The position numbers and the translations under genes were made by a program. Shown here in pieces: positions 9,032-18,974 of a stretch of DNA of 64,000 nt. The notes under the pieces were generated by a model that saw only the letters and a program-made list of their open reading frames with translations, was not told where the DNA came from and made no database searches. Position 1 is the stretch's first letter; each line of letters starts with the position of its first letter. This DNA comes from Vibrio penaeicida (GTDB lineage: Bacteria; Pseudomonadota; Gammaproteobacteria; Enterobacterales; Vibrionaceae): contig NZ_BFAQ01000013.1 of NCBI RefSeq assembly GCF_002933855.1, positions 186,001-250,000 of the forward strand. The letters run 5' to 3'.

Positions 9032-10822
9032 ATGAGTGAACACACTATTAGCCGTTCGTGGTTATTAACACAAGCAAAAAAACACAAAAAGCGCTTAATG
9101 GTCGCTAACTTAATCGCGATAGGCGCAACTTTAATCAGTGTACCAATTCCATTGCTTATGCCGCTAATGGTTGACGAAGTACTGATGAACCAACCCGCGA
9201 GTGGTCTGGATGCCATGAATCAGCTCTTACCTTCAGCATGGCAGACCCCTATTGGTTATATTGGGCTAACGCTTGTACTCATTATTCTCATGCGCTGTAT
9301 GTCACAGGCGCTTAATATCCTTCAGAGTCGACAGTTCACTTTAGTTTCTAAAACCATTACGTGCAAAATGCGTGAAATCATGATCGATAAGCTAGGTCGG
9401 ATCAGTATTGCTCAGTATGAAACACGAGGCAGTGGTGGTATCAATGCACACCTTATTACCGACATAGAGACGATTGACCAATTTATTGGTTCCACTCTAA
9501 GTAAATTCGTTGTGAGCTTACTTACTGTTGTTGGTACAGCAGGAATATTGCTTTGGCTAGATTGGCGTTTAGGGTTGTTTATTTTATTGGTCAATCCAAT
9601 TGTCATTTATTTTTCGAGAAAGCTTGGCAGTAAAGTTAAACACCTAAAGAAGCGTGAAAACCAATCCTTTGAAAAATTCCAAAACAGACTTATCGAAACA
9701 TTAGATGGCATCTATCAGTTACGAGCAGCGAATAAAGAAAGTGTGTTTCTTAAACAACTTAAAGAACAAGCGAATGACATCCGAGTAGATGCAGACAAAT
9801 ACGCATGGCAATCAGAAGCCGCTGGGCGTGTTTCCTTTTTACTTTTCCTACTTGGGTTTGAACTCTTTAGAGCCGTTGCAATGCTAATGGTACTATTCAG
9901 TGATCTCACCATTGGGCAAATCTTCGCAGTATTTGGTTACTTGTGGTTCATGCTCACCCCCGTACAAGAATTGTTGGGCATCCAATTTTCCTGGTACAGC
10001 GCCAAAGCAGCGCTCAAGCGCATTAACTCTTTGCTTAACTTGGAAGAAGAAGCAAGAACAGGTGGAAAGGTTGATCCGTTTGCGTTAAATGAAAGCGTTG
10101 ATGTTGGCATTCAAAACGTCACTTTTTCATATAACGACGAAAAAACAGTGCTCAATAACCTTTCATTGCATATCCCTAATGGTAAAAAAGTGGCGCTTGT
10201 TGGTGCAAGTGGTGGCGGAAAATCTACCCTTATACAACTTCTCATTGGCGTTTATGGGGCAAAATCGGGGCAAATCACCTTTAATGGGCATACTACTGAC
10301 GATATTGGCTTCGAGCTAATCCGTAAACATATTGCTGTTGTATTACAACAACCTATACTTTTTAATGACAGCTTAAGGCATAATCTCACGTTAGGCACAG
10401 AATATAGCGATACCCAGCTTTGGAAAGCGCTCGAAGTAGCTCAACTACAAGATGTTACCGAGCAGCTTACCGAGGGGCTAGATACGCAAATAGGCAGACA
10501 AGGTGTTCGGTTGTCTGGTGGACAAAGGCAGCGCTTGGCCATAGCACGAATGGTACTAAGCGATCCGAAATTTGTTATCTTGGACGAAGCAACATCGGCA
10601 CTCGATACCGCAACAGAATCGGCTCTTCATACAGCGCTGAATCGATTTCTTGCAGGTCGAACAACCTTAATTGTTGCGCACAGACTTTCTGCCGTAAAAC
10701 AAGCCGATCTGATCTATGTTTTAGAAGATGGGCAAGTCACACAAGCGGGGACACATGTTGAATTGGTTCAACAAGATGGGCTTTATCAAACACTTTATGG
10801 TAGTGTTCAAACTGGAGCGTGA
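9032..10822 (+). CDS. ABC exporter, fused permease and ATPase
   Basis: This protein of 596 residues is a half-size type IV ABC exporter (MsbA/MdlB-like architecture). The first ~320 residues hold six predicted membrane helices. The ATPase domain has Walker A (GASGGGKST), Q-loop (AVVLQQPILFNDS), signature (RLSGGQRQRLAIARM), Walker B (KFVILDEATSALD) and H-loop (IVAHRLS). It should act as a dimer in the inner membrane; the substrate cannot be read from sequence. It lies 46 bases upstream of letA on the same strand, so it may belong to the same operon as the LetAB lipid-transport genes. E. coli lacks it at this position. No strong ribosome site precedes the ATG. Confidence 0.9.
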   Translation: MSEHTISRSWLLTQAKKHKKRLMVANLIAIGATLISVPIPLLMPLMVDEVLMNQPASGLDAMNQLLPSAWQTPIGYIGLTLVLIILMRCMSQALNILQSRQFTLVSKTITCKMREIMIDKLGRISIAQYETRGSGGINAHLITDIETIDQFIGSTLSKFVVSLLTVVGTAGILLWLDWRLGLFILLVNPIVIYFSRKLGSKVKHLKKRENQSFEKFQNRLIETLDGIYQLRAANKESVFLKQLKEQANDIRVDADKYAWQSEAAGRVSFLLFLLGFELFRAVAMLMVLFSDLTIGQIFAVFGYLWFMLTPVQELLGIQFSWYSAKAALKRINSLLNLEEEARTGGKVDPFALNESVDVGIQNVTFSYNDEKTVLNNLSLHIPNGKKVALVGASGGGKSTLIQLLIGVYGAKSGQITFNGHTTDDIGFELIRKHIAVVLQQPILFNDSLRHNLTLGTEYSDTQLWKALEVAQLQDVTEQLTEGLDTQIGRQGVRLSGGQRQRLAIARMVLSDPKFVILDEATSALDTATESALHTALNRFLAGRTTLIVAHRLSAVKQADLIYVLEDGQVTQAGTHVELVQQDGLYQTLYGSVQTGA

Positions 10823-10868
10823 CATTGTCACAAACACAACCAATAAAACGCTGTTCGTTGGTGGTTGA

Positions 10869-12110
10869 ATGACGATTGAACATAGCCAAAACGTGAGCCA
10901 AGTCCGTCTTTGTCAACATTGCGAATTGCCTGTTGATAAGCTTGCTATCCCCAAAGGTCAAAGTGCGCACTGCCCTCGCTGCAATACACAGCTTTATCGG
11001 GGTGGCGAACGTTCAATCAATGGCGACTTAGCTCTGGCTGTCGCCTGCCTCCTACTTTTTATCCCTTCGCATTTTTTCCCATTTATCAGTATTCGTCTCT
11101 TCGGAGTAATGATTCCAGCCACATTAACGGATGGAACCTTTACGTTAATGCAAGAAGGGTTTATTGGCTTAGGGTTGCTGGTTTTATTCTGCGCATCCAT
11201 TGCTCCGTTTATTGTCTGTATGTCGGTGGTGGTGGCACACCTTTCACTCAAAAAGCGTTGGCTAAAACCACTACAGTATTCGTTGCTGAACATTCAACAC
11301 CTTAAGCATTGGATGATGCTAGATGTTTTCTTGATTAGCATCGGCATATCCTGTTTTAAGTTACAGGACTACGCAGACATTTTTGTAGGTTGGGGGCTAT
11401 TAGGGTTAATTCTCCTCCAGCTTTTTTCACTCATGCTCATTTCACGAGTTAGCGTAAGGCGTTACTGGGAAACATGGGAACCTGAAACAAGCTTCAACTA
11501 CCCTATAAAAGAGATTCATTGCCACAGCTGCCATTTGTCACAACCCGATTCAATACGCTGCGATCGCTGCGACAACCCGTTACACCATAGGCGACCATTC
11601 TCTGTTCAAAAAACGTGGGCGTATCTGATCGCGGCTTCCATCGCTATTGTACCAGCGAATGTGATCCCAATATCCATACTGCTCACAAACGGTAAGCGAT
11701 TGGAAGATACGATTTTCTCCGGTGTGGCATCGTTAGTTAAAACTGGGATGCCTGGAATCGCACTCATTATATTTGTGGCGTCGATTATTGTGCCTGCTAT
11801 TAAAATTCTGGGGCTCAGTTACATACTTCTGAGTATCCAGTTCAAACAAAAAATACATAAAAGACAGCGAATGAATATCTACTTCGCTGTCAAGTGGATT
11901 GGAAAATGGTCGATGATGGATTTATTCGTTATTTCGATCATGATGACTTTGGTCGATAGAGGCCAAATTCTCGATTTTACACCAGGATACGGAGCCGTTG
12001 CGTTTGCTATTGTCGTGATACTCACGATGCTAGCAACGGAGAGCTTGGATCCTAGGCTAATTTGGGACAATGAAGATGTCCCTGAACGGAAAGCGACTGT
12101 AAATGAGTAA
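10869..12110 (+). CDS. letA: LetA (YebS), PqiA-family inner-membrane partner of LetB
   Basis: This protein of 413 residues belongs to the PqiA family. It has two zinc-ribbon-like cysteine clusters, C-x2-C...C-x2-C near residue 15 (CQHC...CPRC) and again near residue 215 (CHSC...CDRC). Each is followed by a block of about four membrane helices, giving eight in all. LetA is thought to extract or load phospholipid in the inner membrane for the periplasmic LetB tunnel. The stop overlaps the letB start by 8 bases, implying translational coupling. The downstream gene and overall order equal the E. coli yebS-yebT-rsmF arrangement. Confidence 0.94.
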   Translation: MTIEHSQNVSQVRLCQHCELPVDKLAIPKGQSAHCPRCNTQLYRGGERSINGDLALAVACLLLFIPSHFFPFISIRLFGVMIPATLTDGTFTLMQEGFIGLGLLVLFCASIAPFIVCMSVVVAHLSLKKRWLKPLQYSLLNIQHLKHWMMLDVFLISIGISCFKLQDYADIFVGWGLLGLILLQLFSLMLISRVSVRRYWETWEPETSFNYPIKEIHCHSCHLSQPDSIRCDRCDNPLHHRRPFSVQKTWAYLIAASIAIVPANVIPISILLTNGKRLEDTIFSGVASLVKTGMPGIALIIFVASIIVPAIKILGLSYILLSIQFKQKIHKRQRMNIYFAVKWIGKWSMMDLFVISIMMTLVDRGQILDFTPGYGAVAFAIVVILTMLATESLDPRLIWDNEDVPERKATVNE

Positions 12111-14742
12111 TTTAGACAATAATCAAAATGCCCATTCGCCGAGAGTTAAGCGAGACATCGGTATCTCTCCTCTTTGGCTCTTACCCATTATTACAATCTG
12201 CTTGGCTGGGTGGCTTGTCGTAAAGGCAGTTAATGAGGCTGGGCAAAGGATTCAAATTTACTTTTCTGATGCGCAAGGCTTAATTGCGGGTAGAACAACC
12301 ATTCGTTATCAAGGTTTGGAAGTGGGTATGGTACGTGATATCAAACTATCTCCGGAACTAGACAACATCTTTGTAGAAGCCGATATATACCCAGAAGCCA
12401 CAAAGCTATTAAGCGGACAAACTCGATTTTGGCTCATCAAGCCCACTGCAAGCCTTTCTGGTATCTCAGGGTTAGATGCTCTTGTTTCTGGTAACTATAT
12501 TGCGATACACCCCGGAACTGGTGATATTGAAGACGACGATTTCGAACCAGTTTTCACGGCTCTTGAAAATAGCCCAACCGACCTTCTCGCAAATCAAGGA
12601 TTGAACATTGTTTTGCACTCATCGGATTTAGGCGCTATTTCCGTCGGCTCTCAGATTGTCTATAAAAAAATCCCAATTGGGGAAGTATACGGCTATCAGT
12701 TAGATGAAGATGGTAACTCAGTAAGTATTCGCGCTTTCATTGAAGACGAATACACTCACCTAGTAACCAGCGAAAGTCGTTTTTGGAATGTCAGTGGAAT
12801 TGGCGCTAATGTTGGATTTGGCGGTGTTGATGTCAAGGTGGAAAGCTTAAGTGCAATGCTTGGCGGCGCTATAGCAGTAGACTCCCCCGACGAAGGTCAG
12901 CCATTGATTGAGGGTGCGGAGTTCAAACTCTATCCCGATCTCAAAACCGCTGGCCGCGGGATTCCTATTCAGATTGAGCTGCCATACGACAATAAAGTCA
13001 GTACCAATGGCGCACCGATAGTGTATCGAGGCATTGAAATTGGTCAGATTACCGATGTACAGCTTTCTTTAGATCGCACCAAAATTATCGCATACGCCTC
13101 GATTCAGCCTAGCTTTGCCGATACATTAAAAACTGAAACACGTTTTTTACTTGAAGAGGCAGAAGTGTCACTCACTGGCGTAGAAAACATTGGCAATCTT
13201 GTAACTGGCAATTTCTTAACGTTGGTTCCAGGTGGTGGTGAAAAATCCCGTGAATTTGTCGCGATAAGAAAGTCAGAATTGGCACTTGAAAGCCCTGGGT
13301 CTATAGAGATCACCTTTATTTCAGATGATTCATTTGGGTTGGAGTTTGGTACTCACCTACTCTATCGAGGTATTCAAGTTGGTAGTATTACCAAAATTAG
13401 CCTTTTAGACGACCAAGTTCAGATGACGGCTCTTATCGACGGTCAATACGCGCACCTGATTAAAAGCAGGAACCGTTTCTTCGTTGATGGCAGCGCTAAA
13501 GCGGAATTAACCGATTCCGGTTTAAGTGTTTCTGTTCCACCTGCAAAGCGCTTATTAACGGGCTCGATTAGCTTTACTAGCCAAGGAAGTAAGAAAGCCA
13601 GGTCACAATACACATTATTTGCGAGCCAATCACTTGCGCAACTGGCTGAGTTCAACCAAAGCGGGTCTCAGAGCATAACGCTATTCAGCCAAACATTGCC
13701 TTCCGTTTCAAAAGGAGCACCACTGCTCTATCGCAACCTTCAAGTTGGTAAAGTTTCCGATTTCAAGCTCACAAATGGTGGGGTTTTGCTTCACTTAAAG
13801 GTTGAAAACCAATACAGACACCTGATGAATAAGAGTACTGTTTTTTGGAATCGCTCTGGTATTGAGGTCAATGCGAACCTGAGTGGTATCAATATTACGG
13901 CAGCGCCTGTTAAGACCTTAATTCAGGGAGGCATAGCGTTTGATTCGCTACCTGGAGTGGAAAACAAACTGAATCAACATTGGAAGTTGTACAGTAACTA
14001 TGAAGATGCGAGAAAATTTGGACGCCTAATTACATTAACCAGCGCGAGCGCAAATGGCGTAGCTAAGGGAATGAAGCTTAAATACCAAGGTGTACCTGTC
14101 GGTGAAGTCACGCTTGTTACGCCGGATTTCAAAAACGAAAAAGTTGAGATTAAAGCTCGAATCTTGCCAGAGTATGTTAAAGATATCGCTCTGAATGGGA
14201 CACATTTTTGGTTGGTTCAACCCGAGTTGGGTTTGAAAGGTGTCAAGAACATCGAAACATTACTCAGTAAGTACATTGATGTAGAGCCATCCGGAAACAA
14301 AAGAGCGTTTGCATTTAAACTACACATGCAAAGCAGTCAGTTGCAAGGTAAAGCATTTCAATTACAAAGTGAGCGAAGAAATTCTATTTCAGTAGGAACT
14401 CCACTATTGTATCGTGATATGGAGGTCGGCAGAGTAACTGATGTTGCATTGGGTGCATTTGCAGACAGAATCATTACAACCATTCAAATAGACAATCAGT
14501 TTGAACACCTAGTGAGAAAAAACACCGTATTCTGGAATGTGTCTGGCGTGGATGTTTCTATCGGGATTACAGGAGCGAAAATAAAAGCCGGAACCGTAGA
14601 CAGTATCGTTAGAGGCGGCATCGCTTTCGCAACGCCAGAAAGTAGCCCTTTAGAGGGGTTAGCAAAGGAAAAATCAGCGTTTTTCTTATATGAGATTGCT
14701 CAGCCAGAATGGCTAGAATGGCGCACTCCAATTCCGAAATAG
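12103..14742 (+). CDS. letB: LetB (YebT), seven-MCE-domain lipid transport tunnel
   Basis: This protein of 879 residues has one N-terminal membrane helix (about residues 20-42, ISPLWLLPIITICLAGWLVV). Seven MCE domains follow, each recognisable by a G-x2-(V/I)-x-Y-(R/K)-x-(I/L/M)-x-(I/V)-G core. They begin near residues 46, 165, 287, 400, 520, 645 and 765. LetB rings stack to span the periplasm and carry lipids between the inner and outer membranes. The count of seven matches E. coli YebT. A strong terminator follows the stop codon, closing the ABC-letA-letB unit. No broken domain is seen. Confidence 0.95.
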   Translation: MSNLDNNQNAHSPRVKRDIGISPLWLLPIITICLAGWLVVKAVNEAGQRIQIYFSDAQGLIAGRTTIRYQGLEVGMVRDIKLSPELDNIFVEADIYPEATKLLSGQTRFWLIKPTASLSGISGLDALVSGNYIAIHPGTGDIEDDDFEPVFTALENSPTDLLANQGLNIVLHSSDLGAISVGSQIVYKKIPIGEVYGYQLDEDGNSVSIRAFIEDEYTHLVTSESRFWNVSGIGANVGFGGVDVKVESLSAMLGGAIAVDSPDEGQPLIEGAEFKLYPDLKTAGRGIPIQIELPYDNKVSTNGAPIVYRGIEIGQITDVQLSLDRTKIIAYASIQPSFADTLKTETRFLLEEAEVSLTGVENIGNLVTGNFLTLVPGGGEKSREFVAIRKSELALESPGSIEITFISDDSFGLEFGTHLLYRGIQVGSITKISLLDDQVQMTALIDGQYAHLIKSRNRFFVDGSAKAELTDSGLSVSVPPAKRLLTGSISFTSQGSKKARSQYTLFASQSLAQLAEFNQSGSQSITLFSQTLPSVSKGAPLLYRNLQVGKVSDFKLTNGGVLLHLKVENQYRHLMNKSTVFWNRSGIEVNANLSGINITAAPVKTLIQGGIAFDSLPGVENKLNQHWKLYSNYEDARKFGRLITLTSASANGVAKGMKLKYQGVPVGEVTLVTPDFKNEKVEIKARILPEYVKDIALNGTHFWLVQPELGLKGVKNIETLLSKYIDVEPSGNKRAFAFKLHMQSSQLQGKAFQLQSERRNSISVGTPLLYRDMEVGRVTDVALGAFADRIITTIQIDNQFEHLVRKNTVFWNVSGVDVSIGITGAKIKAGTVDSIVRGGIAFATPESSPLEGLAKEKSAFFLYEIAQPEWLEWRTPIPK

Positions 14743-14760
14743 AAATACTATTAATCTCCA

Positions 14761-14793
14761 AAATGCAGCTTCAGTTTAAGCTGCATTTTTTTT
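14761..14793 (+). terminator. Rho-independent terminator after letB
   Basis: An 11-bp stem, AAATGCAGCTT / AAGCTGCATTT with a 6-base loop, runs into an uninterrupted T tract. It ends the let operon and excludes the upstream TTG at 14792 as the rsmF start. Confidence 0.93.
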
Positions 14794-14839
14794 GATTTGC
14801 GATAGAATTGGCAACAAAATTTTCTTCAGAGATACTAAT

Positions 14840-16270
14840 TTGCACTCTAATATCAAACTCCCTGACGCATTCATCGATCAGATCCAAGAAATTATGCCTT
14901 CTCACTTGGACATGGATGAATTCATAGCAGCATGTAAACGCCCGTTGCGTCGAAGTATTCGTGTAAATACTCTGAAAATTACTGTTGAAGCGTTTTTAAG
15001 CAGAGCTAAGTCTAAAGGATGGACTCTCACGCCTATCCCTTGGTGTGATACGGGGTTTTGGATAGAGCGTGACGAATCCGACCCAGTACCACTTGGGAAT
15101 ACATCGGAGCATATGGCAGGGCTATTTTACATACAAGAAGCAAGCTCTATGATGCCAGTCACCGCATTACTCACAGACAATGATGTGGACGAATTGAATA
15201 CGGTTCTTGATGTAGCCTCTGCACCTGGATCTAAAACGACTCAAATCGCAGCCGCACTTAAAAACAGAGGCACGCTTGTCGCCAACGAGTTTTCGGCCAG
15301 TCGAGTCAAAGTACTTCATTCCAATATTCAACGTTGTGGCGTACGAAATGTTGCGTTAACGAATTTTGACGGCCGTGTTTTTGGTGGATGGTTACCAGAA
15401 AAATTTGATGCGATTCTGCTCGATGCACCTTGCTCTGGTGAAGGAGCTGTGCGCAAAGATCCAGACGCAATGAGTAACTGGAGCAAAGAATCAGTGTTGG
15501 ATATTGCCCTTACTCAAAAAGACCTAATAGAGAGCGCTTTTCATGCATTAAAACCCGGTGGTGTGCTGGTTTACTCCACTTGTACCCTTAACTTGGAAGA
15601 AAACCAACAAGTCTGTCATCACCTTAAAGATACATTTGGTGATGCTGTCGATTTCGAACCATTAGGACACTTGTTTGAAAATGCAGATGCAGCCATTACT
15701 GAAGAAGGCTTCTTACATGTTTACCCGCAAATTTTTGATAGCGAAGGTTTCTTTGTTGCAAGGCTGCGTAAGCATCATTCGGTGGAAGCACCTCAAGTTA
15801 AGAAACGCTTAGGGAAATTTCCGTTCGAAAAAGTCTCGACCAAAGTAACCAAGGACATCGAGAAACACTTAGTTGAAACCTTAGGCATATCACTACCAGA
15901 TCAAACGCAGCTTTGGGTAAGAAACAAAGAAGTGTGGCTATTCCCTGCGGCATTAGAGTCTTTGATTGGTGAAATTCGTTTTAGTCGAATGGGAGTAAAA
16001 CTGGCAGAGACGCACAAGAAAGGATATCGCTGGCAACATGAAGCAGTTATGGCACTTTCTACGGGAGAAGAAACTCAAAGTGTTTCTTTAAGTACTGAAG
16101 ACGCACGTCAGTGGTATATGGGGAGAGACGTAAGACCTGAAAACTTATCTGGTAAAGGTGAAGTTATCGTCAAACTTGATAACGATGTCATTGGAATTGG
16201 GAAATGGGTAGGCAATAGAATAAAAAATGGTCTTCCAAGAGAACTAGTTAGAGACGTAAACCTGTTCTAA
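14840..16270 (+). CDS. rsmF: 16S rRNA (cytosine-1407-C5) methyltransferase RsmF
   Basis: This protein of 476 residues is an RsmB/NOP2-family m5C methyltransferase acting on 16S rRNA C1407. The SAM-binding segment reads [17 protein letters not shown]. The two family cysteines lie in [16 protein letters not shown] and [14 protein letters not shown]-terminal PUA-like extension is present. I place the start at the TTG at 14840 (leader [15 protein letters not shown]), because it aligns with the N-terminus of E. coli RsmF (...YFPDAFLTQ) and has AGAGA just upstream. The longer frame from 14792 begins at the let terminator. A non-ATG start is slightly uncertain but well supported. Confidence 0.94.
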   Translation: MHSNIKLPDAFIDQIQEIMPSHLDMDEFIAACKRPLRRSIRVNTLKITVEAFLSRAKSKGWTLTPIPWCDTGFWIERDESDPVPLGNTSEHMAGLFYIQEASSMMPVTALLTDNDVDELNTVLDVASAPGSKTTQIAAALKNRGTLVANEFSASRVKVLHSNIQRCGVRNVALTNFDGRVFGGWLPEKFDAILLDAPCSGEGAVRKDPDAMSNWSKESVLDIALTQKDLIESAFHALKPGGVLVYSTCTLNLEENQQVCHHLKDTFGDAVDFEPLGHLFENADAAITEEGFLHVYPQIFDSEGFFVARLRKHHSVEAPQVKKRLGKFPFEKVSTKVTKDIEKHLVETLGISLPDQTQLWVRNKEVWLFPAALESLIGEIRFSRMGVKLAETHKKGYRWQHEAVMALSTGEETQSVSLSTEDARQWYMGRDVRPENLSGKGEVIVKLDNDVIGIGKWVGNRIKNGLPRELVRDVNLF

Positions 16271-16289
16271 CCACTATATATGGTGGTAA

Positions 16290-16351
16290 TTGAGCCTGTG
16301 TGTACTATGATTAAGTAAAAGCAATTAGCGCAGGCTCTTTCTACAAGAGCC
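16290..16351 (+). ncRNA. Structured segment after rsmF, possible small RNA or tandem terminator
   Basis: After rsmF, GAGCCTG (about 16290) can pair with CAGGCTC (16331-16337). Alternatively GGCTCTT (16333-16339) pairs with AAGAGCC (16345-16351). These mutually exclusive pairings lie directly before a strong terminator. They could belong to a short transcript ending at 16392 or just to the rsmF 3' end. No convincing promoter is visible, so the RNA call is tentative. Confidence 0.25.
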
Positions 16352-16359
16352 ATTCCCCT

Positions 16360-16392
16360 AGCCCAGAACAGGAATCGTTCTGGGCTCTTTTT
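16360..16392 (+). terminator. Rho-independent terminator after rsmF
   Basis: A perfect 10-bp stem, AGCCCAGAAC / GTTCTGGGCT with a 7-base loop, is followed by CTTTTTC. Confidence 0.92.
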
Positions 16393-16508
16393 CGGCAGTA
16401 AACTAATAAGCTAAATTTAACCCAAAAGTTTAATGTCTAACAAATCATAAAGTTAACAATCAAATAACCCACTATTCCCCTAACTAAAACGCTAAAAGCG
16501 TGAGCGGT

Positions 16509-17342
16509 TTAGTTAAGTCGAATGCCTTCTTTATCGATCGTAATTTTGCCCAATTTATACAAGCCACCAATCGTTTTCTTAAATGTACCCTTGCTGGTAC
16601 GGAAAACGGCAAAAATAGCTTCAGGTGTAGACTTGTCATTTAGAGGCAAAAAGCCGCCTTTTTTCTCTAAAACATCAAGGACCTTACTACTCAAATCATC
16701 CATCTTGGCCGTACCGACCTTCTGAAGTGACAAATCGATTTTTCCATCTTCTCGAACGGATTTGATATAACCTTTCAAACGCTTACCGATAAACAGCTTA
16801 CCAAATACATCAGAGCTAAAAATCATGCCCCAATGCTCACCGTTAACGATGGCTTTGTAACCTAACTCGCTTCGTTCAGCAATAATCAGGTCAACTTGCT
16901 GATTCTTTGTGTAATTTGCAGGCGTGTTATCAAGCCATTTATTAAACTTGGTTGTTCCTACAATACGACCCGATGCTTTATCGGTATAAACAAAAACCAG
17001 CACATCTTGACCAACACGAAACCTTGCACGTTGCTCACTAAAAGGAATAAGCAAATCTTTCTTATCAATTCCCCAGCTTGCAAATGCACCAGTACTGTTT
17101 ACGCCTTCAATTTTCATCAACCCCCACTCACCAACTTGTGCAATAGGTGTTTCAGTTGTCGCACATAATTGATTATCAGAATCAAAATACAGAAAGACAT
17201 CTACTTTACTGCCTAGGTCTGTACCCTGTGGTACATACTTGTTAGGTAAAAGTACGCTTCCGTATTCGGACGCATCAAGAAATAGTCCAAACTCTGCTTT
17301 GCGAACAACTTCTAATGTGTTGGTTTGACCAATTTTAATCAT
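16509..17342 (-). CDS. cvfB: CvfB-family S1-like RNA-binding protein
   Basis: This protein of 277 residues matches the CvfB/YitL family. It has repeated S1-type OB folds followed by a winged-helix C-terminus (LGKITIDKEGIRLN). The family-typical segments GLFLDASEYGSVLLPNKYVP, EWGLMKIEG and SVREDGKIDLSLQ are visible. In Gram-positive bacteria CvfB binds RNA and affects virulence-factor expression; its role in Vibrio is not known to me. It has no signal peptide and should be cytoplasmic. It is convergent with rsmF and divergent from the membrane protein gene at 17537, with about 195 bases between. Confidence 0.88.
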   Translation of the reverse strand: MIKIGQTNTLEVVRKAEFGLFLDASEYGSVLLPNKYVPQGTDLGSKVDVFLYFDSDNQLCATTETPIAQVGEWGLMKIEGVNSTGAFASWGIDKKDLLIPFSEQRARFRVGQDVLVFVYTDKASGRIVGTTKFNKWLDNTPANYTKNQQVDLIIAERSELGYKAIVNGEHWGMIFSSDVFGKLFIGKRLKGYIKSVREDGKIDLSLQKVGTAKMDDLSSKVLDVLEKKGGFLPLNDKSTPEAIFAVFRTSKGTFKKTIGGLYKLGKITIDKEGIRLN

Positions 17343-17536
17343 GTTAGGGTGTTACTCATCTTAAATTTGGCAGAGATTATACGTTAACTCTGCTATGATT
17401 GCTGTTGTAAATCACTCTTCATTTTCAATACGATGCAAGCCGCACGGGTTGCTTATTGATATCTGACTTTATATTTTATACCAACCTCTTTGAAAACGCT
17501 TTCACGCTATAACAATAAAAATGAAAGGATCTTTTA

Positions 17537-18886
17537 GTGATTACTGTTGAGAAACAAGATGCGCTAACTCTTAAAGTGACACACGTAATGCCCACTTCTA
17601 AAAAGTTGGATTTGGACGTGTACCTTTTCGCCCCAGGAGAATTAGGGCTGAGCTCGGATGTGGTGTCAGAAAATGACTTTTACTACGGGGCCCTTAGTGA
17701 AAAACGCGCTTATTACAGTGATCAAACCCACCTGCCTTTGGTCCACAGCCGATTAGCAAAACGAGGGCAACTATCGAACAACCAATATCGTGTCAGTTTG
17801 AGCTTGTATGCCTACCAATATGTTATCGCGCTAGATAAAGCTGTTGACGAATTAAATCATCAGAGTCGTGACAGTGTCACTGAGGATGAGGTGGATGAAG
17901 TTATTAGCCTTGCTCTCGATATCCTTAAGCGCTTACGCCGTTCTATACCTTATGACGAAACTCAAAAACGTTATTACGCCAATATCGACAACTACCTTTC
18001 GTGGTACACCGAGCAGCACTTTCTCTCTTTAGTTGCCCATATGCCACGAGGCAAAGAATATGCCGCCATTAAAGAACGGCTGATCACGCTGTGTGAAAAG
18101 GAAGTCGCGCACCGAGAGCTCAACCGATACAACTCTAAAAAAGCCCGCACCGACATTACCCGCATGTCGAACAAAATGCGCTTGCTCAGACGCTTAATTG
18201 AATACCCAATTGTACTTAAAAAGAAAAACCGCTCGATGGGTAAAAATGTTATGAGAGCGGTAAAAGGTATCGCTACGGGCATTGTAATGATTTTTGTAAC
18301 CACTATAGCGATTTTGATGCGTGACCAATTAGGTGAAATCACTGCATCATTTATCATCATTATGTCGTTCATCTACGCGTTACGGGAAATCTTCAAAGAC
18401 GATCTCAGGGATATCCTTTGGCGTTGGATACGCAAAGGTAAACCTAAATGGCGAGGCCGCTACTATGACCCTAGCACCAACAAAATGGTGGGTCACAAAA
18501 TTGAATGGATGGATTACACAAGCTATTCAAAACTGCCAGATCGAGTACAAAAAATTCGAAAACGTCGCGTTGCTCAGCGAGAAGAAAAAGTTCTGCATTA
18601 CAGAAGCCAAACAGAAATGACGACAACGTTATTTATGAGTGGTTATGAACAAACACGTGAAACGTTAAACATCAGCTTAAGCCAAATCGCAAGGCTAATG
18701 GATAAAGGTTCCAGTAAGATCTATCAACTCAACGAAGGTCAAGTAAGTAAAGAGTCCGTAGAGAAACGCCACTTATTGAACCTAATCGTTCAAGAAAACA
18801 ACCATGATGGCGAGTCGAATTACTATCGCTGGAAAATTGTTTTAAACCGTTCAAAAATTGTAGATATAGAACAGATCACTCTCTAA
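17537..18886 (+). CDS. Unknown inner-membrane protein, 449 residues
   Basis: I do not recognise the family. The GTG at 17537 is preceded by AAAGGA at good spacing and is the preferred start. Residues 1-235 are hydrophilic, helical and rich in charged residues. Two hydrophobic helices follow near residues 240-258 and 267-285 (GIVMIFVTTIAILM; ITASFIIIMSFIYAL). A strongly basic stretch comes next (WIRKGKPKWRGRYYDP), then a soluble C-terminal domain ending in a predicted beta hairpin. The layout suggests both large domains face the cytoplasm. It is a single-gene unit convergent with the thioesterase gene. Its length and codon use look like those of its neighbours, so it is a real gene, probably conserved in Vibrio. 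Confidence 0.75.
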   Translation: MITVEKQDALTLKVTHVMPTSKKLDLDVYLFAPGELGLSSDVVSENDFYYGALSEKRAYYSDQTHLPLVHSRLAKRGQLSNNQYRVSLSLYAYQYVIALDKAVDELNHQSRDSVTEDEVDEVISLALDILKRLRRSIPYDETQKRYYANIDNYLSWYTEQHFLSLVAHMPRGKEYAAIKERLITLCEKEVAHRELNRYNSKKARTDITRMSNKMRLLRRLIEYPIVLKKKNRSMGKNVMRAVKGIATGIVMIFVTTIAILMRDQLGEITASFIIIMSFIYALREIFKDDLRDILWRWIRKGKPKWRGRYYDPSTNKMVGHKIEWMDYTSYSKLPDRVQKIRKRRVAQREEKVLHYRSQTEMTTTLFMSGYEQTRETLNISLSQIARLMDKGSSKIYQLNEGQVSKESVEKRHLLNLIVQENNHDGESNYYRWKIVLNRSKIVDIEQITL

Positions 18887-18974
18887 TTGTTATCTGAGAA
18901 CGTTATATCATGAGAGCAAGTTCCTATTGGAACAGGTAATAATAGGTACAAATGTTTAACCCTAAGCATCACCT

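Noticed and set aside
14792..14839. Longer rsmF start at TTG 14792
   Set aside because: It falls at the T tract of the let terminator, lacks a ribosome site, and adds 16 residues absent from the family.
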